Assembly (NCBI GenBank): GCA_030704615.1
Contig: CM060733.1
Coordinates: 57,348,001-57,412,000, forward strand
DNA length: 64,000 bases
Direction: 5' to 3'
Origin: Takakia lepidozioides
Lineage: Eukaryota; Streptophyta; Takakiopsida; Takakiales; Takakiaceae
The first letter of the stretch is position 1. The number at the start of each line of letters is the position of its first letter. Below are positions 1-15,000 of the stretch, piece after piece. The position numbers and the translations under genes were made by a program. The notes beneath the pieces are model-generated. The model worked only from the letters and a program-made list of their open reading frames with translations. It ran no database searches and was not told the DNA's origin.

Positions 1-3000
1 CGTTCTATTGGCTGCTAGCATCACCTTCAGAAGGCCGCTGGATAGTGCATACTCTATCACGTAGTTAACAGATGAAGTCCACAAATATATATCACCTTTC
101 CAAGCAAGGCACCTAATTGTTCACTGGAACAAGAAAGCCAGAGACAAACCTGGAGTGCCTCGCCAGAATCCTCAACGGCCTCAGAAAAGCTTGCTGCCAG
201 GGATGTATTGAATTCAGAAAATTTGCCAGATTGTTGGGCAATTAGTGACTGCGTGCTCATTCGGTCAAATGCTACCTTCGACATTGCTATGACAGACTCC
301 AGCAATTCTGGGAAGGAAAGCTCCCACGCTTTCCCGTCACTAGGCATTAACGCGTGAAAGTCCAGCAATCGCACCTGAGTGCCCAATCTCAGAAGCTCAG
401 TGAAAATACGAAATACAAATGTAAATCAACTGAGGTCTGGTGCTCATGAGCCCCTTACCCTATCTTAACTCCATCATGCACCCAGGTGCTGATGATTCCA
501 ATTCCAACATTGCTGAATCAGAAAGTAGCAGGTCCCTGCTTTGAAGATACCTTCTTATGAATCCAACAAGATATGAGAGTGTCATCACCTTGGAGGAGAG
601 CGAGGGCCACAAGAAGCAGAAGAAAGGAGCAGAACAGAAAGGACTTTAAGTTACACCTCAACACATATTCAGGCCCTCATACGGGACACTCCTAACTGAG
701 ATCATCAAGCACTGAAGTGTCCACATCATGTGGAACCAACAACATCAAAGGGGACAACCTATTTGCTACCAGTTTAGATAAGCCTGCAGTGTCTGAGCAT
801 ATATCAAGTACCTCTGGCAGCCGAGGATACACCGGCCGTCCAAACAGGAGACTGAATGAAGAGAACAAGAGACCTCAGGGGAGTCATAGAAGCTGGGGAG
901 CACATGCACCAAGGTTTGATACCCGCCAGAGTTCTTGAACTTGACAGCAAAAAGTGGGGACGTGAAAGGCAGACACCAAGCAAGGTCATGATCCAGCGTA
1001 TACTGGTGGGATGAAGTGCCTCATCCAACAAGAACGTAATCAGCTTTGATGACACAATCTTTTGCCATGTGTCCAGGATATCATCGGCTGTGATCGTCAT
1101 CTGCAGATCTATCAGCATTTCCAGCAGCATATTCCTCACAATCACCTGCACAAGGTCATTCTATCCCTTATGGCATCTTGCAACTTGCTTTCCAATATGT
1201 AATTGAATCCCCAAATGGTGGATAATGGAGACGTGACTCAACAGTAGATCTCCAACCAAGTTCCAATGTTCTATTATCAAAAGAAAAACCTACAGCAAGC
1301 AAGAGACTCTTATAAGATGGAATAATATCCTGTAAGAATCTTAGTTCACTACATAACATCACATGGACCTCCTGTAAAGGCCATCAAGATCCGTGCACCA
1401 AACACTCCCCCAGTGGACCCTTTAGTGATTAGAGTGGGACATACTCATGGGACAGTACATCGAAGTACATTTGTGGCCACCAACTCATTTATCCAGGGGA
1501 TTCCCAGAGAAGAGTTTAGAAACAACATACTCACCTGGATACCATTTGCCTCACGTACTACATGTGATGCCCCACGCATCAACCTAGGGGGGTCAAATGT
1601 CATCACCACAAAGTCAGCCACATACTTGAGTTCGGAGGGAATGAACCCATCCTCCAGAATGATTCCCAACAGAACGACCAGCTTCTCAAGCACTGGGATT
1701 TCCACATCCCCGCGCTGCAATGTGACCAATAAATGCTGAACAAGATTGAGGCGCCGAAGAACTGTCAGGTTGTGGAAACGGTATCTATGCATGGATACCA
1801 GTCGCTCGATAAACCCCAGCAATGCTAATTGTACTCCAATAGGGGCAATAACCCACAGAGTCCAATCTAATAAAACATGCTCCATCATTTCAGGGTTTGC
1901 CAGAACAACACAGTCAACATCTTCCACACTCAATTCAACCCCCCCTAGCTCTGAAATCCCACCCCCCATAGAGCCATCCTGACCAAAGCTTTCTGCAGGG
2001 TCAAAGATTGATCCAAAGGAAGATGCCTGGTCATCCACAAGTTTGGAGGGCAACCCCAAGCTGTCGAGCTCACTATCGACTCCTGAGCTCATAGAGACAA
2101 GCTTACTGGTGCTAACAAGTTCAAGCACACCAGGGTTTTTTCCTCCTGATTCTGGCAGATTTGATGGTACTTGCAGAAATGATGCTTGGCAGGAGGCAAT
2201 CTGAAATAGAAGATCAAGATCATGCATATCAAAGAGCACCATGTGGCGGTGGAGAAAGAGTGCAAGCAGGTGGTAACCACGGCAAGCTTGCATGTCATGA
2301 GTGTTGCGGGGATTGAATTGAAGCACACTCTTTAAAACAGAAAGGGCCAAATGGAGCATTTCTCGTGTATCAGCAGCCTCCACCATAGCGAGGACAACAG
2401 CCACCCCTCCCACTTTTCTCATATTTCTCCCAATACTGCTCGGGGTGCAGATCTGGATATCGCCATGGAGCCGAGCAAGTCGAGGTAGGCCTGATTGGAA
2501 GCAAAAACCAACTGTAAGCAGGTTGCAGGGAGACAACTATGACTATGTATCAAGCCACGCAATAGTCAACGCCGGTGAAATAATGAAGAGGTTGACCTGC
2601 AAACGAGGGGAACCTTTCTTTGACATACACAGATCTAAAAAAACACTGATGACTTTTCTGAGATCGATGTGGCAACAGGAATGGTGGAACAAAGGAGCAT
2701 TCCCTCCAAAACTAACCCAGCTAGATATGAGTATATTTCCTAAAATTTGTAAATAATCTCCTGCACGTTGGGTGAATGACCACATACTTTAGACAGGTGT
2801 GAAACACATCCATGCATCAAGGGATATACTGTACACAAATACATGCACACATAGTCAGTCCACTGCAATGTTGCCAATTCAGTAAACACAAAGAAAAGTG
2901 GAGAACAGAAGTGGACTATATACCACCAAACGGGGAGGCCCCTGCAGACATGGGATCAACCAGATTGACGGTGGAGAGAACTGCTGATGGCACACAAGCT

Positions 3001-6000
3001 TTTGGATGAGAGCCATCAAATGCAAAGATCAGCCGCCGGCCAGACAGTGGGGAAGAATCCAGCAAGCTTTTCCAGATCCCATACAACTCCACTTCCCTCA
3101 GACAATGCCCCACCCACACCTGCCCTCGCTGCCCCTTCTACCTTCTGAGCTGCAGACAGCAACTCTGTATCCAAACTTTCCAAAATTGCCAGATTTCCTC
3201 CACCACAAGCTTCATATGATATAAATCGCAGCATGTCAGTGTCCTGAAAAGGTCCACGGTAGCCACGCCCCAGTACATACATGAAAAATACTGCAGGAGC
3301 TGGGAGCACTTCCTCAAACAGGTAACAAGGTCCGAGCCGCCATGTCAGTGGACACACCTCTGTTAATGAAGAAGGAGTTCCCACTGTAACCTGTAATAAT
3401 ATGAAATCCTTACTGAGTCAGATCATCAATACCAGTATACTCCCAAATAAAAGTAAAAAAGATTCCAATGTAATAGAAAACTGGGATCCAACATTTCCAT
3501 ACTTTCACGTCTCCAAAGCAGCGCTTGCTCATTTGTAAGGATGATTCTTTAGAATGTACTCAAGAGATGTTGTTTGCTGTAACTTTGTAGCCACAGACCC
3601 AATGATTATTTAGAAAGGATCTGAATGCCTATTGCATCAGACTTCAATCTCTAATAGACATCATACTGATTACTTATGGATATCAATACAACTGGCAAGA
3701 TAAATTGCAAACTAATAGTCCTGCTACAAAACCATGAAACTGATGCAAATTTTAACAAGTTGAATACCTGCCATTTAGTATCTCTGATTAAGACCTAGTA
3801 ATTACTGGAGACCCCAAGAAAACACCTACAACTACAAACAACCAAATTACCTGTAGCGGCTTTCCCGCTGGTGATGCCGCATACCCGAGCTTCCCAGTAT
3901 GCCGCAGGCTCCCATTCAAGTAAAGGTAGCGACCACAATCATACACCCCCAACGGACTGAAAAAGCCCTGCCCCTAGCGCCCGCTATTAGGGTTGTTGTG
4001 GACGACTAGCCAGGTCCCCCGCCGTACCCACATGCCCTCTTCTTTAATCGGAACCTTTTATAAAGATAGGATGACGGTATGAGCTGTTGTGGCCAGCGTA
4101 CCAGCAAATCACAGCATGTTCATATATAATTAGGATACACACTGTTGCCCTCTCTTCACGACAGAGCTAACTGAGAAATTACGAAGAACTGGACCAGCCT
4201 CCGCACCTGCTCCTCTAAAAGAGACATTGAGCCCCCCCGCCCCGTACGAATTTACGATTCGCACACTCCACCCAACACACGTCACCCCAGTTCGGTTACT
4301 CAGACCCGACCGGAATAGTTTTTCCAGCACAAACCAAAAGCGTATGCACAATGCTCCCGAGCGCCAGCCTTCGGTCACAAAATGGATACGCACAGACACC
4401 TCATGTCACAATGATGCCCCAGTGCCCGAACTTCAACAGCCATTCACCGGCGAGAGAGGCAAAGGCCTCACCCCCGGCCTTGCAAGAAGGCCTACGCGAC
4501 CCCATATCTCTACCATATCCCAGAAGTGTCATCTACCGGTTGTCCCCTGGACCACAATATCGGTTTCTGCATATTAACCTTAACAGTGGTCCTCCGAACT
4601 TCATGACCGGACAGAAAGAAAGCACTGGACCCGAGTGCAAATATAGAGCTCATGGGTTGGGAAGAGATAGATAGACTGACAGAACTGCAGATAAGTCAAG
4701 CTCCACTTAAGCAAAGGTAGAACATACTTCAAATGTAGCATGGACATCACAAAAGTAGGTTCTAGAACACGCATTAACCTGAGAAGTGCGTCACTTTTAA
4801 TCCCATTGGAGAACAATAAATGCATGTCCTGGCTGAAAGACCTTACATGACAAGAACACAAGAACCACTACAAAACCAGGCCTAAAGTGCTCCTCAAACA
4901 AGTAGCCCTTCAAAGTCCTTTTCACCTTCCATCTCTCACATGCATGGGGTGCAACATCAAATTGTATAATATAGTGGACTCAAGCAGGAAGACAATTCAA
5001 TGTCAAAGAGGCAAAAAGGAAAAGAGGAAATTGGAAAAAGGGTCAACTACCTGAATGCTCCAAGAACTTCAATGATCTGGAACACATATGTAAGTAGAGT
5101 AGAAGGGCTCAGCAGCATGGTGCGCATTGTCTCCAACAGAAAACCCACGCAGCCTGCAGCAAGCAACAAGTTCAGGAAAGTCTTATGCCTAACTTCATTT
5201 TGTTCGGACACTCTTCGTGCTTCCGCCATGGCCTTAGTCAATCAAGTCTTCTGCCTCATCCAATCACCCTGCACGGCTAAGAAGGTCTACCATGCAGCCA
5301 AACTGCTTCAGATTCCAACTCGGCTTCATCAAGCAGGGTCAGTTCTTCCTTCAGGTACTTGAAAATCCTCTACCTTTATCCACCAGACTTACCCTGTTTA
5401 ACAGGATGGTCTTACTTCCAAGTACAAAAAACTCTTCCTGAACAGCATGTTAGCTGTTCTAGAGCATGCTGACATGATCTCTTTGAACACCAAAAGCTGA
5501 ATGGATTCTAAAGTTATATCATGGTTGGAGTTGCCAATGCACATGGCACATGAGTACTTTAAGGTAGGCCTAATAATGTTGCAAAGCATGGTCCTCAGTG
5601 TTAATCCCTCTGCAGTGGAAAATTTGAGCGAGAAAGCTTCGTGGGGGGAGAGACGGGCCCTACAATCAAAATATTCACAAGTTTATAGAAGCTCTGGATA
5701 ACCAATTCAGAGCATACAAATTGGTTCGTGAATGCCCCTTTTCCCCACAACATTTTATTCAGAGCCTTTCTTACAACCTACATGGCCCAAATGGACAAAA
5801 CAAAGGCCACGCACCAATGACGATTATGCAAATCTTTTGGTTCAATTCAAATTCATCTTATGCACTCTGCTAATTGAGAGTTGTGAGATCTCAGATATAT
5901 ACCAACATCATAGACAGGAAGTGCCATATGCAAACACCTAAGGCCAAGAATCCAATCATTGCAATAGTAAAGTTTCAAAACAAAGTCATCCTGGCCACTT

Positions 6001-9000
6001 TCAAGGGAGCAACTCTGAACAAGCTGGGAAATCAAGCTTGATGAATAGCAGCTCAGCTAACATGAGAAAATACTAGACTGACATTGTGTGGCAAGTTGAA
6101 CCATGGATGTCCAATGCCAGAAGTCAGATAAATTATGTAGGGCTGTTAATGACTTTTTGCTATCCCAATCATACATCCTTCCATTAGATTTTCTGCCAGA
6201 AATCTTACCAACAGATGTCAGTGCAGCCTGGTTACGCGGGCCTGCCCGTGCCAGCCGCTCCACCCGAATGAGCACACGCAGCTGTAGTGTGGGCGAGAAT
6301 TGCAGTGAGCAGCACAAGAGAACCTCAATGGCGGCAGCATTATACACTTCCTCTTTCTCCACAACTTGGGCAGGATCAATGATGAAAGCCTGCTCACTCC
6401 CAGGAATCTGAAGGCTCCGGAAACTTCCGCTAACTTGCTCCTGAGGCAGTAACGCTGGGAGGCCCTGGGCATTTTGGGAAGGAGAATGAACTTTCTCCAA
6501 CGCCACATCAAAGAGAAGCTCAGCTATTCTCTCCTCAAATTCCACGCAAATGAGGCCAGATTCTAGCAACAAATCCTTGAACCTCTGTGATGATATATAC
6601 TGATGCAGCTCACCACGATTGATGGGTGTATCTGCTGCCCCCACAGTGACAACATGCAGCAAAGCATCAAATATCTCCATTCGTAAATCCAGTTCTAGAG
6701 GACTTGCTGACAGGTGATTATCTGAGGCTTGCGATTCATCCAGTGCACTTAAAACTCCTCCCAACCCCGAGCCTTCGTACTCAGCGTGCATACACTCCAA
6801 AACTGAGAGGATAAGTGCAAACCCCTTTGCCTCTCCAAATACAATCTTGGTTGCTGGATTGGCACCCAGGATTCGCCACAATGCCCAGAGAACATCTTCT
6901 TTAGCTTCTGCCCCCACTCGCCACTTTCTTCCCAAGTGACTTGTGACTACCCCACTGTTCACAACCTTGACAAGAACCCTCAATTCTTCACTGTGGACCT
7001 GGAATTACAAACACACGATGAGGACAAGACTCCATTTAGAAATGATTGAATTCCACTCTCATAGACTTTACAAACAGGGTTAATGCCGAGGACCTCATTC
7101 AGCTGTGGTCCCCTTCAGAAAAATTCATTCCAAGAAGTCCTGTCCAATGTATCATTCCAATCAACACAGCTTCATACAGATGTGGTCTGCCATGCAGACC
7201 AGGAGGCCATGTCCTACATTACTGTTTGCTGTTAACTACCTTTTAACTGGTTCACCCTGGATAGTTGCTACAGAAAGGCTCTGTTTAGTTTTCCAGTTGC
7301 AAATGTGGCGACTGAGATGGTCACACCTGAGTTGTGTCTTCACATATGAGACAAGAGAGCAATCGCAAAACACCCGGGCGCTGCATGGGGGACACCAAAA
7401 GGGGCAAGACTGCAACGACCCCATTCGCCTTTCGAAACACCATTTGGTTTCCTTCACTCCTTTTCAACAAAGAGAGAAGGCAATCCCATGCCAACCCGAC
7501 TGTAGCCCTGTCTTCAAAAATTTGAAACTCGGCAGGGCCCTGTCCAGGAACCCAGGGTGTCAATAGTGACAAAGCTTTCTTTGTCTCGAGGATGCCCACA
7601 CTGTTAGCCCTGGCTGGATTCTGGCTGACCATATGCCTGAGAGCAGCACCTGCCGGAATCTCACACCGCTTAATATCATCCAAGAGCAAGTCCAGCACAC
7701 CCACCTCCCGGAACACCTTCTTGTAGTGCCGGTCAAAAGACAAAAGCTTCTCAAAAAACGAGAGTACTGTTACCCGCAATGATGACACCAGTGGTTGCTG
7801 CAACAAGTAACAGAGAGAGAGCAGCTCTTGCTCAGGGACACAATTTGCGACAGTAACAGCATACTCTAAAACCTTCAATAAACTTTCTTGAAGAGTTGTT
7901 GCATAGCCGCCCATGTTCTGGATAAAAAGAGGCATAGTCCGCAGCTCCTGGACCAGCACATAATTGTCTGGATGGCTGGCAAACAACCGAAGCAAGCGGT
8001 CCAACAACTCAAGCTGCAGTGTAAGGTTCCTTGTCTTAAGGAAGACATCCTGAAGTATCTGCACACTGTCAATGTCCCGAACTTTTCCATCAACCTCTGT
8101 TTCTCCTCTGTCAACAACAGCCCCAGGACCAATGCCTTCAAGTAAGGGCAAACACTTTGAACCTGGAGGTGGCTTCCCAGACTTTCCACTGATCCCTGCC
8201 CCCAGATTTAGCTCTGGAACTCGTGTACCCGTTTGAGCAAGCTCCACGATAATGTCTAACAAACGCAGCAGTGGGGGAGGAAGACTGCTATCCTCCCTCT
8301 CCGTGGAGACTGTTGCTTGTTTCTCCCCCGGAGCAACTGAGGATGAGATCGTGTCCTCTGAGACAATCTGATCCCCTCCGAGAAAACCAGGAATCTCCCT
8401 CTCATCCAGGCTTACAGAAGATTCTGCGAGTTGTAATGCAAATTGCACTAGGTAATGGTACCCACGCCCCTTTCGGAAGTTGTCTTTGAGGCGCACACTA
8501 CCAGACTCTGCATACCATCCACATTCACAAGTTGGTCTAAAGTTCGACCCAAAGAAACGGCAAGTATTATTATGCGGCTGGTAAACACTCCTACATTTCC
8601 TACAGCATCCTCACACTCTAACTTCCAAAGGGAGGTTTAAACAATCCTAGTTTGGTGTTCGAGTCAAAACACAAAGTCACATGCCTCTCCTAGATTCGTC
8701 TTGCAGTTCTACTGTTCTTACTTTCCTTCTCATTACTTCCTCCCTCCCTGCTTCTTTGTTGCCTTGGAGTAGTTTTTTTGTTTCTGTGGTTCTATGGTTG
8801 TTTTCTGTGCTCTTCTCTTCTTTGTTCTACTTATGTCCCTTCCTTTAGGCCCCCCACTCCATAATAGATCTCTTTATTGCTCTTTCTTCTCATCCTCCCA
8901 TCAATACCTTGCCATTTCCAAGCTCTCATTTCTTCGGAACTCTCAAGAGTAAAGGCATGTCCTATTGACTGGGCTCATGCACATCCAAAATAGGGTTACC

Positions 9001-12000
9001 CTGGGGATCAACCAAACAGCAGCTGGCTGCATTTACACGTGTACACCATTCCAAAGAAACCCAGCTGAAAACGGAACTGGCAAATTGTACTCATCCAGAC
9101 AACTGTGGAAGGATAGCTTCTGCAATCACCCTGTTGCCTCCAATTGGGGCTGGAGCAACAGCTTTTTGGGCAGCCACCAGAACTTGCACAGGAGATGGGT
9201 CGGTTTGACTGAGGTAAGATAATCCTGGCTTTCTAGTGGAAAGTGGCCAGAAACACTAGGGCAAGTGTCAAACGCTGCAACACCATAAAACTCCCGACCC
9301 CTAGCTCCACTGGTTGACTGGATGAAGCTGTAGATAGAGACCAACATGGAACCACAGCATAGGTCTCATGAAAATAATGGAGATGAGAAGGATACCTGGC
9401 CGGCAAGATAATTGTATAGAACTCAAAATCAAAGAGACAACCCCAACGGTGTAGCTAGCATCCCCAGTGTCACCTTCGAAGTCCATCACTGGTGTGAGAA
9501 GCACTTCAACCTGCAACCAAACATAGAACTCAATCTTACGATAGAAATGGAGAATGACATGGGAGGCAACACCTGAGTTCTTTGGTTCTCCAACCCCCTT
9601 CAGATGGTATACACTTCCTCTGTTTCCGTTCTTTAAATTTAGTATTTGCTTACAAAGATTCCTCATCACTGCAGAGGCCATTCTTAGGATGAGAAAATAT
9701 CAAACTCAGAGATCTGACCTTCCTATGGTCAGAGGACTAACAGCAAATCCCATTTGGAGACTTTGTGCAGAGTTCCCACCTGCCAGGAACCCTCCTTTGT
9801 GCAGTGCTAAGGTGTGATCTTTCAACCTCTGTGGGTCTACTGTGTGCCATAGTCGTGTCCCTTGGGCCCTTTTGGCCTCCCACTGGCACAATAAGTCTCT
9901 ATTTTCTGTACCCTGTAGACCTCTTTCCTGCTAAATTGATTGTATCATCTCCAAGGATTAGCTTACCGAATCTGAACTTTGAAAGAGATCAGGTTTTTAG
10001 AATCCAAGATGCAACTCTTTTGGTCCCATGCACTCTTCAGGCTTGAAGTGTACACACAAAAATCACAAGAACACTAATTTCCACGTGTTAGAAAGGAAAA
10101 CAAAACAGCAGAATCCAAGAAATCACCAACCAATTCGTGTGTCTGAATGTACTGGGCTATGCTACCATCATCATTTGCCAGCAACAGCCCCAGTATCTGC
10201 AACACGCATTTCACACGGGGGTTAAGGGCGACAGAATAGAAACAACATAGAGGGATGCTCACGACTTCAGAACATGCCCTGCAAACTGAATCAATTGCAT
10301 TGTCAACCTGGCCTTGCCACAGCAAGAAAGAAACTCAGTCATGAGTCATTAGTACACTTGGTCCTGTTCTTTTCATCCTATATGGGAAAGGAGGCAACAA
10401 GCCCCACATTATCTTTAGCAAACCAAAACCTAGTTCACAACCTATCGAAGCAAGAAATGCTGAAAGGGCACTCTCCCTCTGGCATTCCCAGACATAATAA
10501 ATTTCTTTCTTTCATTCATTCTCTGTCCCACTCAGGGCCTCCAGTAGACATAATAGATTTTGTTGTTCCTCTCTTGGGCTCTACTTGTGCCTCCAGCAGA
10601 TGTAACAAATCTCTTTCTTTAAAGCTCTTGATGAAGAGTTGTTTTTGGGCTGCTTGTTGAGGGCCCCATGTTCTTTCTTCTACCGTGCCACCCCAGGCCA
10701 GCACAACACACAGAAAACGGGGCCTTTGACAGGGCAAGATGCCCATACTTCATATTGAAGATTTCAAAAATGAGCTCTCTCCCTCACACACTGACTGGCT
10801 TCTTGATCGGTGTGCACAAAGTTTTTGTTGTTCCGAAAAAGTGAGCAGAGGTGGGAGTGTTTCCCACCCACAGCATTCCATGCCTTGGCTAAGAAGGGCC
10901 ACAGTGAAATGAGGGGATTGGGGGAGGGGGGACACAGATGTATACATCTCTGATAGTTTATCAAACATGTCTGATGCCTATTAAAGAAGATACCACAAGC
11001 AATTCACTAAGATCAAGCAAGCCAAGGCTACAATAGCTAAGACATGTTAAATCTCTTAGAAGAAGAAATTCTGGTACTACTTTAGATAATAAAGCTTTAC
11101 AGAAAGTTGAGCTGAAATCTGTTAATGACCAATTAGAAGGAGATAACTTATTCCTTGGAGCAGTGCTTGATAATGAGTTAATAGAAATTGTCAAAGCATG
11201 GTCAAGATGTGGCAAGCCAAGGGAGGTTGGGCATCACCAAAGGAGAGCCCAAAAGGTATTGCATACTTTCCGGTGGCTTAAGGAGAAACACAGACAAGAC
11301 AATCAAGACCAGAATCAAATGGACAGTAGACGAAGGATCCAAGAAAAGCATCTAAGTGAGAACAAAGCACCCCAACCTGCACAACATGCCGGTGGAGCTG
11401 GGCCAGGTGGACTGGGGGTCTGGTCATGAGGTCCTTCGTGAAGCTTTGCAAGGGTGACAGAGAGGGTCGCGAACCCCCCATAGCCACCATGTGAAACATC
11501 AGCTGAAGTGAATCATCTTCTGCTAAGCTTTGTGCTGCTCCCGGGTGTTGTGCCAGAGCCTTCATAATGTGGACTACCCCTCCTTCCACCTATAGTCAAT
11601 GCAAGGCAACAATTGGGGTTTTGCGATGCACTCATGTGTTCTGGCTACAGGACTTCTGCCCCTTGACATAAGACATTTCTGTTCCTTTCTATAAACATGA
11701 ACTCTTGAAACTGAAATACCGAAGCCAGTAATCACAGAAACAGTTCATGACTAGAGTTCTATTGTTGACAAAACCATCTGCAGAGACCATATCCTGCCAC
11801 CATCATCAAGTAGCACTTCATCACATAATATTCAAAACTGAGACTGAAATCTCCTCTCATATATAAAATTGAAACTGGCAGAGATGGACCACAATGATTA
11901 TCAAAACAACACATGCTGAAAAGAATGGGCCAGATAGAATACCACAGCTCGACAATTTCCCTCTGTAGTTGCTTCACCGACACCAATCAGGTTTTCAGCC

Positions 12001-15000
12001 ACCCGGGACTTGTCTGAAGCAGTTGTGTCAACTGGGCCAGCCACGGCAGTGGCAACCACAGCAGAGCCAAGGAGGCGATACAGGACAAGGACGAGGGATG
12101 AGAGGAGGCCAGCATCAATAAGCGGCTGGACATCCAAGGGCTGCACACCATCCCCAAGACGCAAATGCAAGTTAATTCTGTGGATGCGATAAAGCTCTTT
12201 TTCTACATTGCCTTCCTTTCCAGATGAGAGGAAAGGCACCTAAGCAAGAAAAACCCCAGAGTAGCTCATCATCACAATCAGCACTATATATGAGAATGTC
12301 ATAGGCAGGGAAAAGCCGGTGGGGCACTTTGTGAGGAGGTCCATAGCAACATTGGCATGAAGCAAAGCTCCCCAATTTTCCTTGCACTTTTCAGCATTTT
12401 CATTCATCTGGGTTGCAGGTGGCTTTAGCAAACCCCTTGAAGGTTTCACACAGGCTGTCCTGCTATCCACAGATGATGTGGCTCAGTTAGCCCATTACGC
12501 CCAACAACTCCAGCAACATCTTGCTCTGCTGGGAGATTTGCACAGCAATCTTGAGCATCCCACAGTCTGAGGATGCAGACAGGCAGATGGGACAATCTGC
12601 AAGGTGCTCAACGCACTATCTTCTTGACAAGGATGCACCCTCTTGCAGTCCAGTTCGTGCTCTCACAACCTCTATGAGACTCAATGCAGCTGGTGTAAAG
12701 ACCTGTTAGTATGCTCCAGTCCCCAATTTCTTTGAATGACGGCCTGTCTATTGCATCCCTACTGCCCCGAAATCCAGATGGATTGAAAACTTCTTCCACA
12801 CAACAAGCTTATTCTACAGGACTTGATGGCACTCCATGTTAAACAAAGCTGCACTTCTATCACAACATTTCCTTGGTCCAGAAGAAGGAAAGAAGTGTTG
12901 ATGTGGGGTTTTTTCCTTCTCTAACTTGCAATTTTTCATGTCACTCTTTCTCAATCTCTGACCCTTCAGTTGTAGTGAGTTCTCAGTGAATTCAGTCAAG
13001 TTACAAGCTCTTGAATTATCGGAAGTGTGGAAAATAGCTTCTACAGCTTCATTCCTGGGTGTATCACAGTTGGTTCTCCCAGAAGAAAATATCCTATTGT
13101 GTTTCTTTCCCCATACCATCCACCCACAACAGTGGCACAAAGACAACAAGTATAAACATTTGGAGCACTTGACCAGGAATTTGATTATTTTGACCATGAG
13201 GTTGCAGGAAGCAGAAAGCATACTGGAGAGACAAGGCCTTCCAGGGCGAAGAGCAAGTTGGAGCCAATGCTGGAAGCTTCCTGCACATGCCAGATGTTAC
13301 TGAGGTCAACTTGGATTGCTACAAACCAGCTGAGAAAACTGTAGAACCCAGTGACTACGCAAAGTTACGGAGGTTCAAGAGTCAAGGAGGCATCTCCGCG
13401 GTGGAATTTCAAACCCTATTCCACCATAGGTAGGCCTAGACTTGGAAGCGTGTAAGAAAAACAGGATGTAATTGGGCCAGCTACTGAGACAGGGCAGAAA
13501 CTGTACTAGAGATGCTATAAGGTCCTCTCTCTCCTTGCCACCCATGGATGTTTTAGTTGGATTTTCCTTTCTTTCTACTTCCCAGGGCTTCCAGGATGTT
13601 GTAAAATTGCATACTTGTCTTTCTCTTTCTATGTGAGCCCTCTTGAAAGCATGAAACACACTGCCACTGCAAGAACCTCAAGCCAACACTAAAAGTTGTG
13701 GGTGTGAAGTATTACATGAACAGTTTAATATAATTGATGCTGAAGTGAAGAGCTTTCTGATTCTGGACTACCAGAACAAACTTTGTCTTTAGGTGAGTCC
13801 TCCTATTCAAGCCAGCCTTGCACGATTGTAGTGCTCTTGATTCTGCTTTCCTCCCCCCGTTTTCTGCTCTCATCCATTAAGGCGGGGCGGCCTATTTCTG
13901 AAAGGCTTTGGGAATCTAAATCTAAATCTAAATCAGAACGTCAATCAAAGTCAAAAGTGAAGGATCTCCAACATCAACTGTGAGCTTCTTCACAGCCTTT
14001 GACGAACGAGTGGGGCCCAAGCACTACCTAAAGGGCCTTCTCATGCTGTGTACCAAGCTGCAGATCGACGTAAGAGTAAGTTGTCTACCCCTGTCCAAGA
14101 AGGTAACCCAGCTGTGAAAGTGCAGCCACATGTCCAAATCCAGGGCATGAGAATTTCAAATTTACTCTACTGAACAAAAAGCTCGTACACAAGGCCAAAA
14201 GTTCTGCAAATCCTCACGTCTGAATTCCTTGGTGAGTACAGTGACTTCATTCCATAGTAAAACGCCAGAATCAACTTCAAACTTTTACTTAAGATACTGG
14301 GGCAAAATGGTAGTGAGCCACATCGCCAGACTTCTGACAGCTATGCATGACGTGAACAGTAGGACTTCCTCAAAAACCCATTGCCTTTAGGCTCTCTTGG
14401 TCCTCTCATCCTGCCTCACCTACACTTTTCTGCTCAATCCAAACCAGAAATGTGATATATGGCCATGAGCTGAAGAACTTCGTTTCATGCAATCTTTCTC
14501 TAGTTGAACAGAAAAGGTGCGGAGGGAAAGGGGAAGAGTGCAAGAGGCTGGTATGCAGCTTAGAAATCCAGCTATGAACATAGTTAACCTTCTGCCCTCC
14601 TCCAAAGAGGTTGAGAATGTCATTGGGCTGCAGCTGACCATTTGGGCTAGTCCTCCGCAACTTTTCTATGTCATTCACAAGTGCCCGTGCCACCACGAAT
14701 GCAAACACACGGACATCCACCAACCTGCAAACCCATTCCAACCTTCTCAAAAATTGACTGGACTGGGCTTTGAGTTATTAACCACACAGATATATAAAAT
14801 CTTAAGTGCGACATTGGCATTGGATAGGGTTATTAGTTGTGGGAAAACTTTGGTAACTTCATTTGGTCGCTAGTAGTAAAAATCTTTCATCTTCATAACT
14901 GATTTGTATAAACATGCATATGCATCAGTTTCAAGATTCTGCAACAGCTCCTTCTATGCAGTTAGGTCCAGTGGCATCAACTGAGGATATAGAAGTTTTA

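Noticed and set aside
10961-11260. Plus-strand coding-like stretch inside a SPI-like intron
   Set aside because: Lys/Glu/Leu-rich reading with a stop and no identifiable domain; could be transposon debris but cannot be supported.
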